From Gracilibacillus salitolerans (GTDB lineage: Bacteria > Bacillota > Bacilli > Bacillales > Amphibacillaceae), in the NCBI RefSeq assembly GCF_009650095.1, contig NZ_CP045915.1:2976001-3040000 (forward strand): a stretch of 64,000 bases of DNA. Direction: 5' to 3'. Below the pieces are notes generated by a model. The model had not been told where the DNA came from and did not search any database. It worked only from the letters and a program-made list of their open reading frames with translations. Positions 1 to 10,086 of the stretch are shown here, one piece after another; position 1 is the stretch's first letter; every line of letters begins with the position of its first letter. The translations under genes and the position numbers were made by a program.

Positions 1-3000
1 TCATCGTGAAAAGTACCGACAGACGTAAGCTTACTCCCTTCTATCTCAATCCATCTAAAATTGTCCCCGCTATAGAATCTAGCACCGGAAATCTCTCCAA
101 TAAAGGTGGCATCTTCACCAAATACATGACCGTCGAAGTTTATTTGACTTGCTTCGAATGTGAACGAGTCTGCTTCTTGGGTGAATATAGAACGTACATC
201 GTTTTCTTCAACTTTCATTTCTATTTGGTTGGACAGTTGCGTGATTGATGACTCAGCTCGCAATATAGGACTGCTAACATTACCTGTTGAATTGAACGTA
301 CTAACATTCGATACTGAGCTTGTGTGCATAGCTATAAGCATGGTACTACTCGTACTTGATCCGATTTGTCCATAGAACTTAGGGTTGTTGTTCCATAGAC
401 CGAATTGGTTTCCAGGCTTATGTCTCAACGCCACGTATTCTCTACCATCATAAACACAGGTCACCATTGACCAAGAATTAGTATACTGAACATCAATAGC
501 TTCAAAATATCCTGATGGAGAAGTACCATTAGTATCGTTGTTAAATATGACTTTAACCTCACCAACGCTGTAGTGTCCAGAAGTCCTTCTACCACTTAAA
601 GTTCCCATTGCGAAGTTTTCCTGACCAGTTAAATCAAATCTACATAATAATATGACGTAATCCTCAGAAGATGTCATAGGCATGTCTACGCTATACTCCA
701 TAGCTCTTTGGGATATGTCTTCGTTTATGCTAGCCATGTCACTGTTGTACGTTGTTTCACTAACCTTGGATTCGATCTGATTAGATAGTTGAATAATAGA
801 CGATTCTGAATTATCTATCCTAGAACTAGCGATATTAGAATAATGTTCTTCAAACGTCCTGTCTCCATAACTGTCTAAACATATTAGAGGTTTAATATTT
901 CCTTGCTCGAACTGCTGCCTGTACCAATCATAACTATCAGGACTAGGACCGTCCCATAGAGCTACTGAAATGTAATATAGATCTCCCTCACTCATAGTCA
1001 TAGTCATCGAAGCATCGGCGGTTGTGGATTTGGTACCTATGAAGTTTCGATCGACATCATACCCACGTATTACGAATCGTAGGCCGTTCAACTCTGCTTC
1101 TCCAGATCTAAATATTTTGAAGTAATATGATTCTCCAGGAGATACTCTTAAAAGATCTTTCAATCTCAACCTAGGTCCTTGAGCTTGTTTTTCTCCATCA
1201 GTTGTGCTGTAATGTCCAGATTCCCAATCGCCGAAATTAGTAGGGCATATGTTTCTGAACCCTGTTTGTATGTTGTTCAATTCGGTTTGTGAGACTTTAC
1301 TAGATATTTGATCTGCTTGTATGTCTAGTTGAGAGCTTAAATTGCTAATATCTGATGTGTGACCATCCGTGGTTGATTGCAAACTACTAACGTTAGCGCT
1401 AATCCCATCATAAGCCACAGTCAACTGACCTACGTCACTAGATAGGTTAGATACATCACCCTCTAGATTCTCAAGAGAACTTTTCTCAGCCTTAGCTTCA
1501 ATTTGACCAGCCATTATCTCTAAATCTGCAGATATGTCGGTAACGCTTGACTCTACTGCTGAAATATCAGATGCGACGTCTTCTGGAGAACGAGTCCAGT
1601 CTGATGGTTTACTACCTTTTTCTAGTTTAGCTTCTTTATACTCAACATAACTTTCGACCAGTTCATTCGATGCAAATCTAATTATGAACGGAACTATCTT
1701 AGTCCTGTTTTCTGGCATGGTAAAAGTTACTGTTGAATATCCCTCTTCCCCTGGTTTTATCCAATTACCATTAAAGTCTGTACTAGAAGCCCATGTTCCA
1801 TCATCGTCTTGAGTTCTTATTCGCATGCCCACATCTTTAATATTGTTAGGGTCAGACTTCAAATATACACGAGCCGTATAGACTTGACCAGGCATCCCTT
1901 CTACCGATCCATAAGGTCTGTAGTCAGCCCAAGATGAAGTAGCATTGTATATCTCAAATTCATCACTGGTTCCGCTTATAATGTTCCTAGCGCCAATAGT
2001 CAACGCATCAAACTCATCCTGCAACACCTCAACTACACTCGCTTCGGCTTTAAGACTGATAGCTTCGGAATTAGCACTAATCTGCGTACCTTGCGTGCTT
2101 ACCTCGTTTTCCAATAATTCTAAATCGGTAACTGCTAAACTAAGCTGCCCCTCTACTGTATCTAAATCAGTCTCAACGGTTGTAACGCGACCATCTTGAT
2201 CACTTAGACCTTGCGCATTATTCGCCACATCGATAAGTAAATTATCCGTAGTAGTTTCAAGATCACTAACCGTATTATTAATAGTCTGGACCGTTTCACT
2301 ATCCGCTTTTAATACTAATTGACCATCTACATACTCAAGTCCTGCTTTATCCAGCAGTTCTTGATCAATGTCCTGTTTTATTTGGTCAGTGTGATTATTG
2401 GCGTTTTCCTCTGCTTGATCAGCTTTAGATTGTGACCCTTGCTCGGTTTCAATGACTTCTGTCCAGCCTACATCCGTTTCTATTTTGTCTGCTGCGTCGT
2501 TACCAGGTTTGTCTTTCTCGTCGATTTCAGGTTTGGTGTATGTTAACTCTTCAAACTCTGACATGCTGATTTTCTCTTGGATGATAGCTTGTAGTCTTTG
2601 CCAAACGGCATTTACTTCTTCCTCGGTAAATTCTTCAAAATCACCAAGCTTCACACGTTTTCTAGAGCGTTTCTTGATATCACGTTCTTGTTCATGAACC
2701 CTGGCTTCAACGTAAAGAGGTGGATTAAATTTTTCATCTTTAATTTTGATCGTGTCACCAAATCGGATTTTCTTATTTTCTACACCAGGTACATGTTCTA
2801 GATCAATGATGTTGGCTACCCATTCAATTACCGCACTGATACGCTTATCTAACTCGGTACGTGTATATTGCCTTAGTTCTTCCTCTGTCATGTCTGATCG
2901 TTCTGACTGTGGTTCATATGTTCCAATTAAATGCTTAAGTTCACCAGTTAAAGGATCTGGACGCCCCCAACGTTGCAGTGCATCTTCATCCTCCACTAAT

Positions 3001-3680
3001 ACTTCTAATCGGTTGCCGTTTTCATCTTCAGGACCAAGACCAATTAACGCAGTGAAAATTTCGCCTTTCTCAATACGTCTAATAGATTCTAGATCTTTTC
3101 CAAACGTAATCTCTCGACCACGCCACACACCTACTCGATCTAATAGGTCAACATAACGACCAGTCACTTTATTGCCGTCTGTCTCTACACGGAATCGTAA
3201 CTCTAAGCCAAATTCATTCGCTATGCGTTTTAAGAGAGAAAAAGGGTTTGTATGTGATTCAATCTTAAACGTTCGAACGCCATCACTTTCTATAATACCT
3301 GGTCGCCATTCTGTTCCATTGGTTGCAAATCCGACTGCCATAGACGCTGAGTATTCTTCTAACGTTTGAGGTTTAATTACTTTTGCTTTCTTCAGCAATA
3401 GATAGCTGCCTAATGTCTGAACTTCTGATTTTAAACCGGTACGATCTCGATATTTTTCTACCTGGTCAATGATAAATTCATGATAGCCTTGATCTTCTGC
3501 AGGTATAATCACCCGGTTTAATTTGGTTAGGTGCTCTGAATACTTCTTATCCGCGAACGTTAAGAAATTGAAGGTACTCAGATAATCTTGTAGTGATTGT
3601 TTGTGCAAGTTGTCTGTGAAATTCTTTTCTGAAATGAACCCTAGTACTCCGTCATTCTGCTTGTCTGTAATATGAATCAA
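1..3680 (-). CDS. Prophage tail-associated endopeptidase/tail spike protein (3' end outside window)
   Basis: The frame is open for at least 1226 codons and runs off the left edge. The start is a TTG at 3680, preceded by AAGGAGG at good spacing. Residues 1 to about 300 resemble the prophage tail endopeptidase (Tal, PF06605) domain that follows the distal tail protein in siphoviruses. Beyond residue 400 there are repeated coiled-coil segments of the type LSNQIESKV, interrupted by two jelly-roll or carbohydrate-binding-like inserts near residues 563-700 and 807-930. The protein would sit at the tail tip and contact the cell envelope during adsorption. Position directly downstream of the Dit gene supports the call. 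Confidence 0.88.
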   Translation of the reverse strand, partial: MIHITDKQNDGVLGFISEKNFTDNLHKQSLQDYLSTFNFLTFADKKYSEHLTKLNRVIIPAEDQGYHEFIIDQVEKYRDRTGLKSEVQTLGSYLLLKKAKVIKPQTLEEYSASMAVGFATNGTEWRPGIIESDGVRTFKIESHTNPFSLLKRIANEFGLELRFRVETDGNKVTGRYVDLLDRVGVWRGREITFGKDLESIRRIEKGEIFTALIGLGPEDENGNRLEVLVEDEDALQRWGRPDPLTGELKHLIGTYEPQSERSDMTEEELRQYTRTELDKRISAVIEWVANIIDLEHVPGVENKKIRFGDTIKIKDEKFNPPLYVEARVHEQERDIKKRSRKRVKLGDFEEFTEEEVNAVWQRLQAIIQEKISMSEFEELTYTKPEIDEKDKPGNDAADKIETDVGWTEVIETEQGSQSKADQAEENANNHTDQIKQDIDQELLDKAGLEYVDGQLVLKADSETVQTINNTVSDLETTTDNLLIDVANNAQGLSDQDGRVTTVETDLDTVEGQLSLAVTDLELLENEVSTQGTQISANSEAISLKAEASVVEVLQDEFDALTIGARNIISGTSDEFEIYNATSSWADYRPYGSVEGMPGQVYTARVYLKSDPNNIKDVGMRIRTQDDDGTWASSTDFNGNWIKPGEEGYSTVTFTMPENRTKIVPFIIRFASNELVESYVEYKEAKLEKGSKPSDWTRSPEDVASDISAVESSVTDISADLEIMAGQIEAKAEKSSLENLEGDVSNLSSDVGQLTVAYDGISANVSSLQSTTDGHTSDISNLSSQLDIQADQISSKVSQTELNNIQTGFRNICPTNFGDWESGHYSTTDGEKQAQGPRLRLKDLLRVSPGESYYFKIFRSGEAELNGLRFVIRGYDVDRNFIGTKSTTADASMTMTMSEGDLYYISVALWDGPSPDSYDWYRQQFEQGNIKPLICLDSYGDRTFEEHYSNIASSRIDNSESSIIQLSNQIESKVSETTYNSDMASINEDISQRAMEYSVDMPMTSSEDYVILLCRFDLTGQENFAMGTLSGRRTSGHYSVGEVKVIFNNDTNGTSPSGYFEAIDVQYTNSWSMVTCVYDGREYVALRHKPGNQFGLWNNNPKFYGQIGSSTSSTMLIAMHTSSVSNVSTFNSTGNVSSPILRAESSITQLSNQIEMKVEENDVRSIFTQEADSFTFEASQINFDGHVFGEDATFIGEISGARFYSGDNFRWIEIEGSKLTSVGTFHD

Positions 3681-3694
3681 ATAAGATTACCTCC

Positions 3695-5152
3695 TTACTT
3701 GTAACGTTCGCGGAATCTAACACCAGTGTTGAAGCTTTCTCCCGGATGCACAATCAATTGATTCTCACCTTTGGCCAAACTAAAATAAGATGCCCCAAAC
3801 TGTTTTAAGTCGGTTGCATCTTCTCCGTTTAAAAGCGTCTCTTCATTTTTGTGATCAAACGTGATAATGTCACCTGGATAGACGATATAAGGTGTTTGGT
3901 CTTCAGTTGTTGTTTTTAATTCAAATACCTCAACACTGTTCATCCTGACTCGTGACGGCGTTGGTCTATCTTGATATTTACCGATAAATAGTGTGATGTA
4001 TTTTAAGCGACCTTGAAAGTTGTTGTTTACATCATTGTAAGTCGCTGTGAGCGCTCTTGTGTGTTTTAAGTTGAACCATTGCGCAATATAAAATGTGTAT
4101 CTTTTTCCTTCTCTTCTTACTCGTAAATACATCAAAGTTAAATCCCTTGAATCATCATACAAGTAGTTTGATGAGCTGATAGCATACCTAGTGGTACTGT
4201 CTTCATATGGCCCAACTCGACCAAGCCCATGCCTACGCAAATAGTTTCTATTATTGTCCTTAACACCTAATTTGCCCAGCATATTCATATTTTCATCCTG
4301 AAAATAAATCTCCATTCTCCAGTTTTCAATTTCTCTTTCTGAGTTAATGTCTAAAGATGCTTCTATTTCAAAGTCCTGTATAGCATTGGAAATCTCTTTA
4401 AAAACGGCAGGTCCGTGCATTTTATCTCCTGAACCAAAATTAGTCGGTCTAACACCCGAACCATCTGCGCCCATAGCTCCTGATATATCAATAAAATTGG
4501 AATCAACCATATCCAGATTAGCGGTACTCCAATCGTCAATTGTGCTTCCGTTTTCATAAAGTACACTTGTTTTTGTATCAACGATTTCCTCGTTTCCATC
4601 TTCATCGACAGGCTGTCCAATCATGACATATTGATCTAAGTGATTCTGGATCATAGCAAATGTAACAGGTTCCAATACTTCTAATTCAAATATAGGATCT
4701 GCTTCAGCGGTGCCTTGATTAGTTAAAGTAACTGTATCAGATGGGAAGGTTGCTTGTTTCTCCTTGCTATAGCCGTATGGATCAGGGCAAACAAATGTAA
4801 CGGTACCTTTTCGTTGATTGGAAAACTTTCTAAAGTCGGAAATGCCACCCTCAACCTTTGCATAATAAGTGCGACCTGGTTCATCACTAAATTCTAAAGG
4901 TACTGTCTCTTTAGTGATAAACCATTCAGCTAGTTCATCTTTTTTAGCTAGTGCGTCTTCATCATCTTTTACAACGTAACCGATTGGTTGAGTAATGTAT
5001 AAAATATCTGTATCGGTTGATTCTACATAAGCACCTGGCATTCCTGATACACGTAGCAAATTATTATTGACTGGTGGGAAAGGTGATTTTTGTCTACCTT
5101 CCAAAGCATGTAGCCATGGTTTTGTTATGCCGTTAAATGTGATCTTTGTCAT
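3695..5152 (-). CDS. Distal tail protein (Dit-like, Sipho_tail family)
   Basis: The 485-residue product begins with the compact beta-rich N-terminal region typical of siphovirus distal tail components (PF05709). It includes a segment ending in TVTFVCPDPYGYS (around residues 115-130) that is characteristic of this family. It is longer than a minimal Dit (about 250 residues), with an inserted jelly-roll-like region at about residues 195-420, which suggests an evolved Dit carrying an extra binding domain. It lies between the tape measure gene and the Tal gene, the standard position. The ATG follows GGAGGTGATAATCAC. Confidence 0.85.
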   Translation of the reverse strand: MTKITFNGITKPWLHALEGRQKSPFPPVNNNLLRVSGMPGAYVESTDTDILYITQPIGYVVKDDEDALAKKDELAEWFITKETVPLEFSDEPGRTYYAKVEGGISDFRKFSNQRKGTVTFVCPDPYGYSKEKQATFPSDTVTLTNQGTAEADPIFELEVLEPVTFAMIQNHLDQYVMIGQPVDEDGNEEIVDTKTSVLYENGSTIDDWSTANLDMVDSNFIDISGAMGADGSGVRPTNFGSGDKMHGPAVFKEISNAIQDFEIEASLDINSEREIENWRMEIYFQDENMNMLGKLGVKDNNRNYLRRHGLGRVGPYEDSTTRYAISSSNYLYDDSRDLTLMYLRVRREGKRYTFYIAQWFNLKHTRALTATYNDVNNNFQGRLKYITLFIGKYQDRPTPSRVRMNSVEVFELKTTTEDQTPYIVYPGDIITFDHKNEETLLNGEDATDLKQFGASYFSLAKGENQLIVHPGESFNTGVRFRERYK

Positions 5153-5167
5153 GTGATTATCACCTCC

Positions 5168-8100
5168 CTACTTAAAGCTACTTTCAATTTCTCGATCTCG
5201 TTCTTGAAGTTCGGTAATATCTCGATAGATTTCTCTACTTACTTCTCGGCCGTTTATCTGATTAATGACAGTCGTGTAAATAACTGCTTGTCCTTGTGAT
5301 TGTTGTGGTTGACTTAACCTATTAGCAATCCGATCCGCTTCACCAGTTGGACTGATACCTTCAGCATAGCCAGGTGTATTGTTTAATGATCTTAGTATTT
5401 TCTTAGATTCATCGTGAGTGAATACTTGTGCTCCTCGAGGCACATCATCATAAAGACCAAAATTAGCCATTGCCCATTTACTGCCATATCGCACAAGTTC
5501 TGGACCTTCTTCACCTAACCAAGATCTACCTCCTGGATGTGAATCAGTACCTTTCGCAAAACCCAAAGCACCACCAATTAAGTCAACACCTACACTAATA
5601 GAACTAGGAACTAAATCCCAAATGTTATTACGTCTAGCTAAACTCACATCAACAGTTTTGTCGCCTTTCTTAGTTGCTTCATCATGAACTTTTTCAGCTG
5701 TGCCGTTATCGTCTACGTCCACATCTTTGTCAATGTCTTTACTTAAAACTTCGTTGACTAGTTCGCTACTTTTCTTGATGTCATCAATAGTTCTTTTATT
5801 CTTTGCCAAGTCCCGATTTCTATCTTTATAAACATTGGTATCAGCAATATCCACGATATTTTCTAATTCTCTTTTGGCATCACGTAAATTACCGACTTGT
5901 TCATCAATTTCTTTGACTTGCTCTTGATACTCTTGAGTCGTTAGTTTGCCTTCTTCTTTGTTATCTTCTAACTGTTTTTTTGCCTCATTCAGTTTACTAA
6001 TTTCTTCCTCTAACTTAAGAACACCTTCGCCGCGTTCTGCGTTTAAATCAAGTTGTGATAAAATGATAGCTTCGTATTCATAAAGCAAATCATTATAGGC
6101 TTCAATTTCTTCTTTGGTTTTACCTAAGGATTCTTCCTTTTTACCTATCTGTTTATCTATTCGATCAATTTGTTGGTCATGCTTTTCACGGACAGAATCG
6201 AGCACATCTCTCTCATCTTCTAACTGTAGCAATTTTTCAGACAATTTAATTGCTTCTTCACCAGTCGCATCTCTGATTTTTTCTCGTAAAGAATGAATTT
6301 CTAAATCTTTTTCTCTTAAATCATCAGTAACAGAAGAAATTTCGGAAATAGTAGATGATCTTTCCCCTTCTAATTCCTTGATTTCAGCTTGTAACTCCCG
6401 TTGATCTTCTAGATTATTCTTATGTTCATCTAAGCGATCTTTAATCGCTACATAAGTGTCATCTAACAGCCGTTGTCTTTCAGCTTCATTTAATTCCTTA
6501 ACCTTCTCTGTTACTTCAACATAAGCATTGCCTTGTTCGGAAATGGCTTGCACTTTAGAAGGTGTTTGTTCTACTATTTCTCCATTTAACTCAAGGAATT
6601 CTTCCATTTCTTGATTTGTAAACCCTGATTTCTCTAATAATCCTTCTTGCTCTTTCGTTAATGCTTCGATTGCTTTCTCGGTCTTAGCATCTTTTAGTTC
6701 TGTCATGATGTCCATATAGCGCAAAACTTCATCTGTAGATAGTTTGTTTTTCTCCTTGAGCGTTTCATACCGAGATACTAATTCGTCTAGGGTATCTAAT
6801 TCTTCCTTGCGTTTTTCAATAGAATTCAAAACTTCTTCAGTGGATTCTTTAGATTGCTCGTTTAATAGATACACGCCTGTAGTTAATGCTGCTACACCGC
6901 CAACAGCCAATCCGACTGGACCACCTAAACCTAATAATCCAATTCTACCAATTAAACCGGCACCACCAGCTCGTCCAAGCATAGTTGATACACTACCACC
7001 AACTCTTAATAAACCGCCTATTGTGGTAGTCATGCCACCAAGGCCAACACTAACCGGTCCAATAGCAGCCGCTAAACCAATCAATTTTAAAATTGTTCTT
7101 TGTTGCTCTTCATCCATGTCCGCAAATGCTTCTGCTCCATCTTCTATCTTTTGAATAAATGGTTCTGCTGCATCTATCGCATCCATGACAGCTGGAACAA
7201 GTGCGTCACCCAAACTTATAGCAACATCCTTAATTCTGTTCCACATTATACGCATTTGCGATTCTGTTGTTTCATAACGCTTTTCCGCTTCTTCGGTTAA
7301 GGCAGTATTTTCTTTCCAAGCTCCAGAACCAATTTCTATTGCATCATTAAATACTTCTGTTGCTCCTGCAGCACGTAATAAAGTATCACGTAAACGAACT
7401 TCCTTAATACCCATTTCATCTAGAATACCGATAGCTGAAAGTCCACGATCTTCTGCAGTAGATAAACCTTCGATAAAGCTAATAATGGCACCAGTAGCAT
7501 CTTGTTCATAAGCATCTTTAAAATCTTTAGCTGATACACCAGCTACTTTCGCAAAATTATCAAGGCTATCTCCGCCTGTTTCAGCTGCAAGTTGCATATT
7601 TACCATTACTTTACTAAAAGCTGAACCACCAGCTTCCGCTTCAATACCCACAGATGATAGTGCACCCGAAAAAGCTAATATTTCTGATTCGGTCAATCCA
7701 ACTTGAGTACCTGCACCTGCTATTCGCATGGCCATACTACTGATCTCAGATTCTGTCGTTGCTAGATTATTACCAAGGTCAACAATCACGGATCCTAACT
7801 TGTCAAAATCATCTTGGCTCATTCCAACAATATTAGCAAATCTAGCAAATTCAGTAGCTGCTTGTTCACTAGTCATGTTTGTTGCTTCGCCTAAATCAAT
7901 CATGGTCTTTGTAAAATCAGTAACGTTTTCTGTAACAATACCCAATTGACCGGCTGATTCAGCTACCGATGCTATCTGCTCTGTGGTCGCAGGAATATCC
8001 TTAGCCATATCTCTTATTTCTTGCCTAACTGTAGAAAGTTGTTGTTCAGTTCCCTCTACAGTTTTTTCTACACCAGCAAATGCTGATTCAAAATCCATAG

Positions 8101-8626
8101 AAGCTTTAAATACTGCAGCACCACCGGCAACAATTGGCGCAGTAACACGCATCGAATAATTTTTACCAAAGTCCGTCATACCTCGACCAATTGTTTGCAT
8201 TTGCTGACCTGCGTCATCCATTTCGCGACCAAGTCGTTTCCACGGATTTATCTGTTCTTCTATCCTGGTATTAACGCGTTCTAATTGGTTTTCAGTACGG
8301 TTCATTTGTGCAGTAGCATTACGTAATTCATTTTCAAGGTTTTGTGTTTGCTCTGCATCTCTACCTTTTACCTGGACAGATTCATCATATCGTTTTCTTA
8401 ATTCTTTTACCCGTTCTTCTTGTGTTCTGAATCTCCTAGTCAAAATATCAGACTGTTGTCTAAGACCTTTTAGGCTATTCGTATATTCTTTGCCACCTGA
8501 TCGAGCAAGATTCATTTCTGAACGGAGACCTTTTAAATCTTTTTCAAAACCTTTTAATGATCTTGTAGCTCCTTCATCTTCCCAGGATAACCTAGTTCTT
8601 AAATTACCAACGTCTCTTGTAGCCAA
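5168..8626 (-). CDS. Phage tail tape measure protein
   Basis: The product is 1152 residues long, and its length should set tail length. The N-terminal 130 residues are heptad-rich coiled coil. Residues from about 150 to 350 match the TP901 tape-measure core (PF10145). A glycine/alanine-rich hydrophobic stretch around residues 520-580 may form the channel-inserting helices. Long charged coiled coil follows (about 590-970). It starts with TTG at 8626 after AGGAGGTGGGAAA. The gene is preceded by the tail chaperone pair and followed by Dit, as in lambda-like siphoviruses. Confidence 0.95.
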   Translation of the reverse strand: MATRDVGNLRTRLSWEDEGATRSLKGFEKDLKGLRSEMNLARSGGKEYTNSLKGLRQQSDILTRRFRTQEERVKELRKRYDESVQVKGRDAEQTQNLENELRNATAQMNRTENQLERVNTRIEEQINPWKRLGREMDDAGQQMQTIGRGMTDFGKNYSMRVTAPIVAGGAAVFKASMDFESAFAGVEKTVEGTEQQLSTVRQEIRDMAKDIPATTEQIASVAESAGQLGIVTENVTDFTKTMIDLGEATNMTSEQAATEFARFANIVGMSQDDFDKLGSVIVDLGNNLATTESEISSMAMRIAGAGTQVGLTESEILAFSGALSSVGIEAEAGGSAFSKVMVNMQLAAETGGDSLDNFAKVAGVSAKDFKDAYEQDATGAIISFIEGLSTAEDRGLSAIGILDEMGIKEVRLRDTLLRAAGATEVFNDAIEIGSGAWKENTALTEEAEKRYETTESQMRIMWNRIKDVAISLGDALVPAVMDAIDAAEPFIQKIEDGAEAFADMDEEQQRTILKLIGLAAAIGPVSVGLGGMTTTIGGLLRVGGSVSTMLGRAGGAGLIGRIGLLGLGGPVGLAVGGVAALTTGVYLLNEQSKESTEEVLNSIEKRKEELDTLDELVSRYETLKEKNKLSTDEVLRYMDIMTELKDAKTEKAIEALTKEQEGLLEKSGFTNQEMEEFLELNGEIVEQTPSKVQAISEQGNAYVEVTEKVKELNEAERQRLLDDTYVAIKDRLDEHKNNLEDQRELQAEIKELEGERSSTISEISSVTDDLREKDLEIHSLREKIRDATGEEAIKLSEKLLQLEDERDVLDSVREKHDQQIDRIDKQIGKKEESLGKTKEEIEAYNDLLYEYEAIILSQLDLNAERGEGVLKLEEEISKLNEAKKQLEDNKEEGKLTTQEYQEQVKEIDEQVGNLRDAKRELENIVDIADTNVYKDRNRDLAKNKRTIDDIKKSSELVNEVLSKDIDKDVDVDDNGTAEKVHDEATKKGDKTVDVSLARRNNIWDLVPSSISVGVDLIGGALGFAKGTDSHPGGRSWLGEEGPELVRYGSKWAMANFGLYDDVPRGAQVFTHDESKKILRSLNNTPGYAEGISPTGEADRIANRLSQPQQSQGQAVIYTTVINQINGREVSREIYRDITELQERDREIESSFK

Positions 8627-8641
8627 TTTCCCACCTCCTAA

Positions 8642-8824
8642 CTACCACACATCAGATAGATAAACTTCCGGTTCATATTTTTCTGTGCACATTAATTCTT
8701 CAAAAAAATGGACGTCTAACTGATCGATTTCAGCTAGCGTCCATTTATGTGCATATCTATTTTCCGGAAACATTAATTTTTTATATAACTGTTTAAGGGA
8801 AGTGTACGCTTCTTTAAACGTCAC
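8642..8824 (-). CDS. Tail assembly chaperone, frameshift-extension part (gpT-like)
   Basis: A 60-codon frame overlaps the end of the upstream chaperone gene by the four bases GTGA. The ribosome binding sequence lies directly against the GTG, so independent initiation looks poor. A run of five G (8826-8830) in the upstream gene would let ribosomes slip -1 into this frame, giving a fused product of about 162 residues, as in the lambda G/GT pair. The fused protein would bind the tape measure protein during tail assembly and not remain in the virion. Length and position fit the gpT role; sequence identity alone would not establish it. Confidence 0.65.
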   Translation of the reverse strand: MTFKEAYTSLKQLYKKLMFPENRYAHKWTLAEIDQLDVHFFEELMCTEKYEPEVYLSDVW

Positions 8825-9132
8825 TCCCCCTTCTCGTTTCCCTTTTCACTTTTTATTTTTCCAGATATTGCTTCATTTAATTTTTCGTCAGCATATTGTT
8901 TACTAGCACCAGCATACAATTGCTCGAGTGTAAATTGTTTGCTGAATACAATATCAGATAGAATTGAATTTAATTCATCTTCCTCGTCTAATAGTTGTTG
9001 ATGAGTTGGTGTTTCTTCTTCACTATCTTCAATTTTAGACATTAATTCAAAATATTTTCTTCTGGCCAACATAGGCACAAACGGTGTAGTAAATGTTTTT
9101 GTTTTTCCGTCAATTACTAGATCGATTTTCAT
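8821..9132 (-). CDS. Tail assembly chaperone (gpG-like)
   Basis: The 103-residue acidic protein begins with the pattern MKIDLVIDGKTKTF, typical of Gram-positive phage tail assembly chaperones. It sits between the major tail protein and tape measure genes. Its last codons (AAG GGG GAG TGA) contain the G-run that can shift ribosomes into the following frame. The ATG follows GGGGGTAAAAT. As in lambda gpG, it should be a scaffold for tape measure folding, made in excess over the frameshifted form. Confidence 0.8.
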   Translation of the reverse strand: MKIDLVIDGKTKTFTTPFVPMLARRKYFELMSKIEDSEEETPTHQQLLDEEDELNSILSDIVFSKQFTLEQLYAGASKQYADEKLNEAISGKIKSEKGNEKGE

Positions 9133-9142
9133 ATTTTACCCC

Positions 9143-9721
9143 CTATACTGTTGGTGCCCAATTTTTATCAATCACTTCGGTAAACCATTCATCGATTATA
9201 CTTGTATCTGAAACGTCAGGGTCTTGATCCCATAGTTTGTATTTTTCAAGACCATCGTCAAGACGTGGTAATCCTTCACCAGATAGGTTTGGTGTTTGAT
9301 AAGTTGGTGTATCTTGTTCTGTCTGTTTGTTTTCTTCTGCAGGTGCCAATTTTACACGATAGACCCAAAAGTATTCATAACCTCCACGCGCACTTTTTGC
9401 TCTACCTCCAATTGCGATGTAAGGTGGATTGTCACTAGCAGCATCTGAAATACCACCATTAGCATCCGCTTCTTTTCCAAGTACATCCGCTTCAACCGTT
9501 TTTTCAAGATAAGCAGTGTTTACCTCTACCGTAATTGGTCCTTTGGATGAATCTGAAAACAATACCTTGTCATCAGCTCGTAAGTTTCCTCGATTAATGG
9601 TTGGCTGTAAATTTAATGCCATTGCAGGACCAAATTCTTTTACTTCACCATAAGTAGTACTTGTACTATCTTCTGATTCAATAATTGCATAATGTAACAT
9701 GTCTAAACCTTTAATTGCCAT
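9143..9721 (-). CDS. Major tail protein (phi13-like family)
   Basis: The 192-residue product has the architecture of the phi13-type phage major tail protein. It carries an N-terminal beta segment with GLDMLHYAIIE, a central region with TVEVNTAYLEKTVEADVLG (around residue 65) and the motif YFWVYRVKLAPAEE (around 117). It polymerises into the tail tube. The ATG follows GGGAGGAAAACAAA. It is flanked by the tail terminator-like gene upstream and the chaperones downstream. Confidence 0.9.
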   Translation of the reverse strand: MAIKGLDMLHYAIIESEDSTSTTYGEVKEFGPAMALNLQPTINRGNLRADDKVLFSDSSKGPITVEVNTAYLEKTVEADVLGKEADANGGISDAASDNPPYIAIGGRAKSARGGYEYFWVYRVKLAPAEENKQTEQDTPTYQTPNLSGEGLPRLDDGLEKYKLWDQDPDVSDTSIIDEWFTEVIDKNWAPTV

Positions 9722-9753
9722 TTTGTTTTCCTCCCTTAAATAAAAATAACAAC

Positions 9754-10086
9754 CTACTCAATGTCGGTTGCATAACTAAAACGTAATATTTTTCTAAATT
9801 TCTGAGCATCATTGTCATATGTTTCACTTTCAAATATCCGATTAAATCCAACAACCTTTAATCGATCCTTTACTTCTTCTACAATGTCAGTAAAGTCGCC
9901 TGTTGAATAAACGTCTACCTGGTAAAAATATTTGGTAGATAATTCATCATCATCTGCATTTAATGCGGATGCTTGATTGTATTCGTTATACACAATGTAC
10001 TCATCATCACTATTGTTATTAGTCATAGCAGATACAGGAATATTTATAGGAAGGAGCGCTTCACGTAATATTTTTTTAATACTCAC
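9754..10086 (-). CDS. Probable tail completion/terminator protein
   Basis: The 110-residue protein lies just before the major tail protein gene, the usual slot of the tail terminator (gpU or gp17-like, DUF3168-type). Its alternating beta/alpha pattern, with segments such as KYFYQVDVYSTGDF, fits that fold. The GTG start overlaps the stop of the preceding gene by four bases (GTGA), which suggests coupled translation. The assignment rests mainly on order and size. Confidence 0.65.
   Translation of the reverse strand: MSIKKILREALLPINIPVSAMTNNNSDDEYIVYNEYNQASALNADDDELSTKYFYQVDVYSTGDFTDIVEEVKDRLKVVGFNRIFESETYDNDAQKFRKILRFSYATDIE

Noticed and set aside
1945..3369. Several plus-strand frames of 65-136 codons
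   Set aside because: All are opposite the long tail endopeptidase frame and have no start sites.
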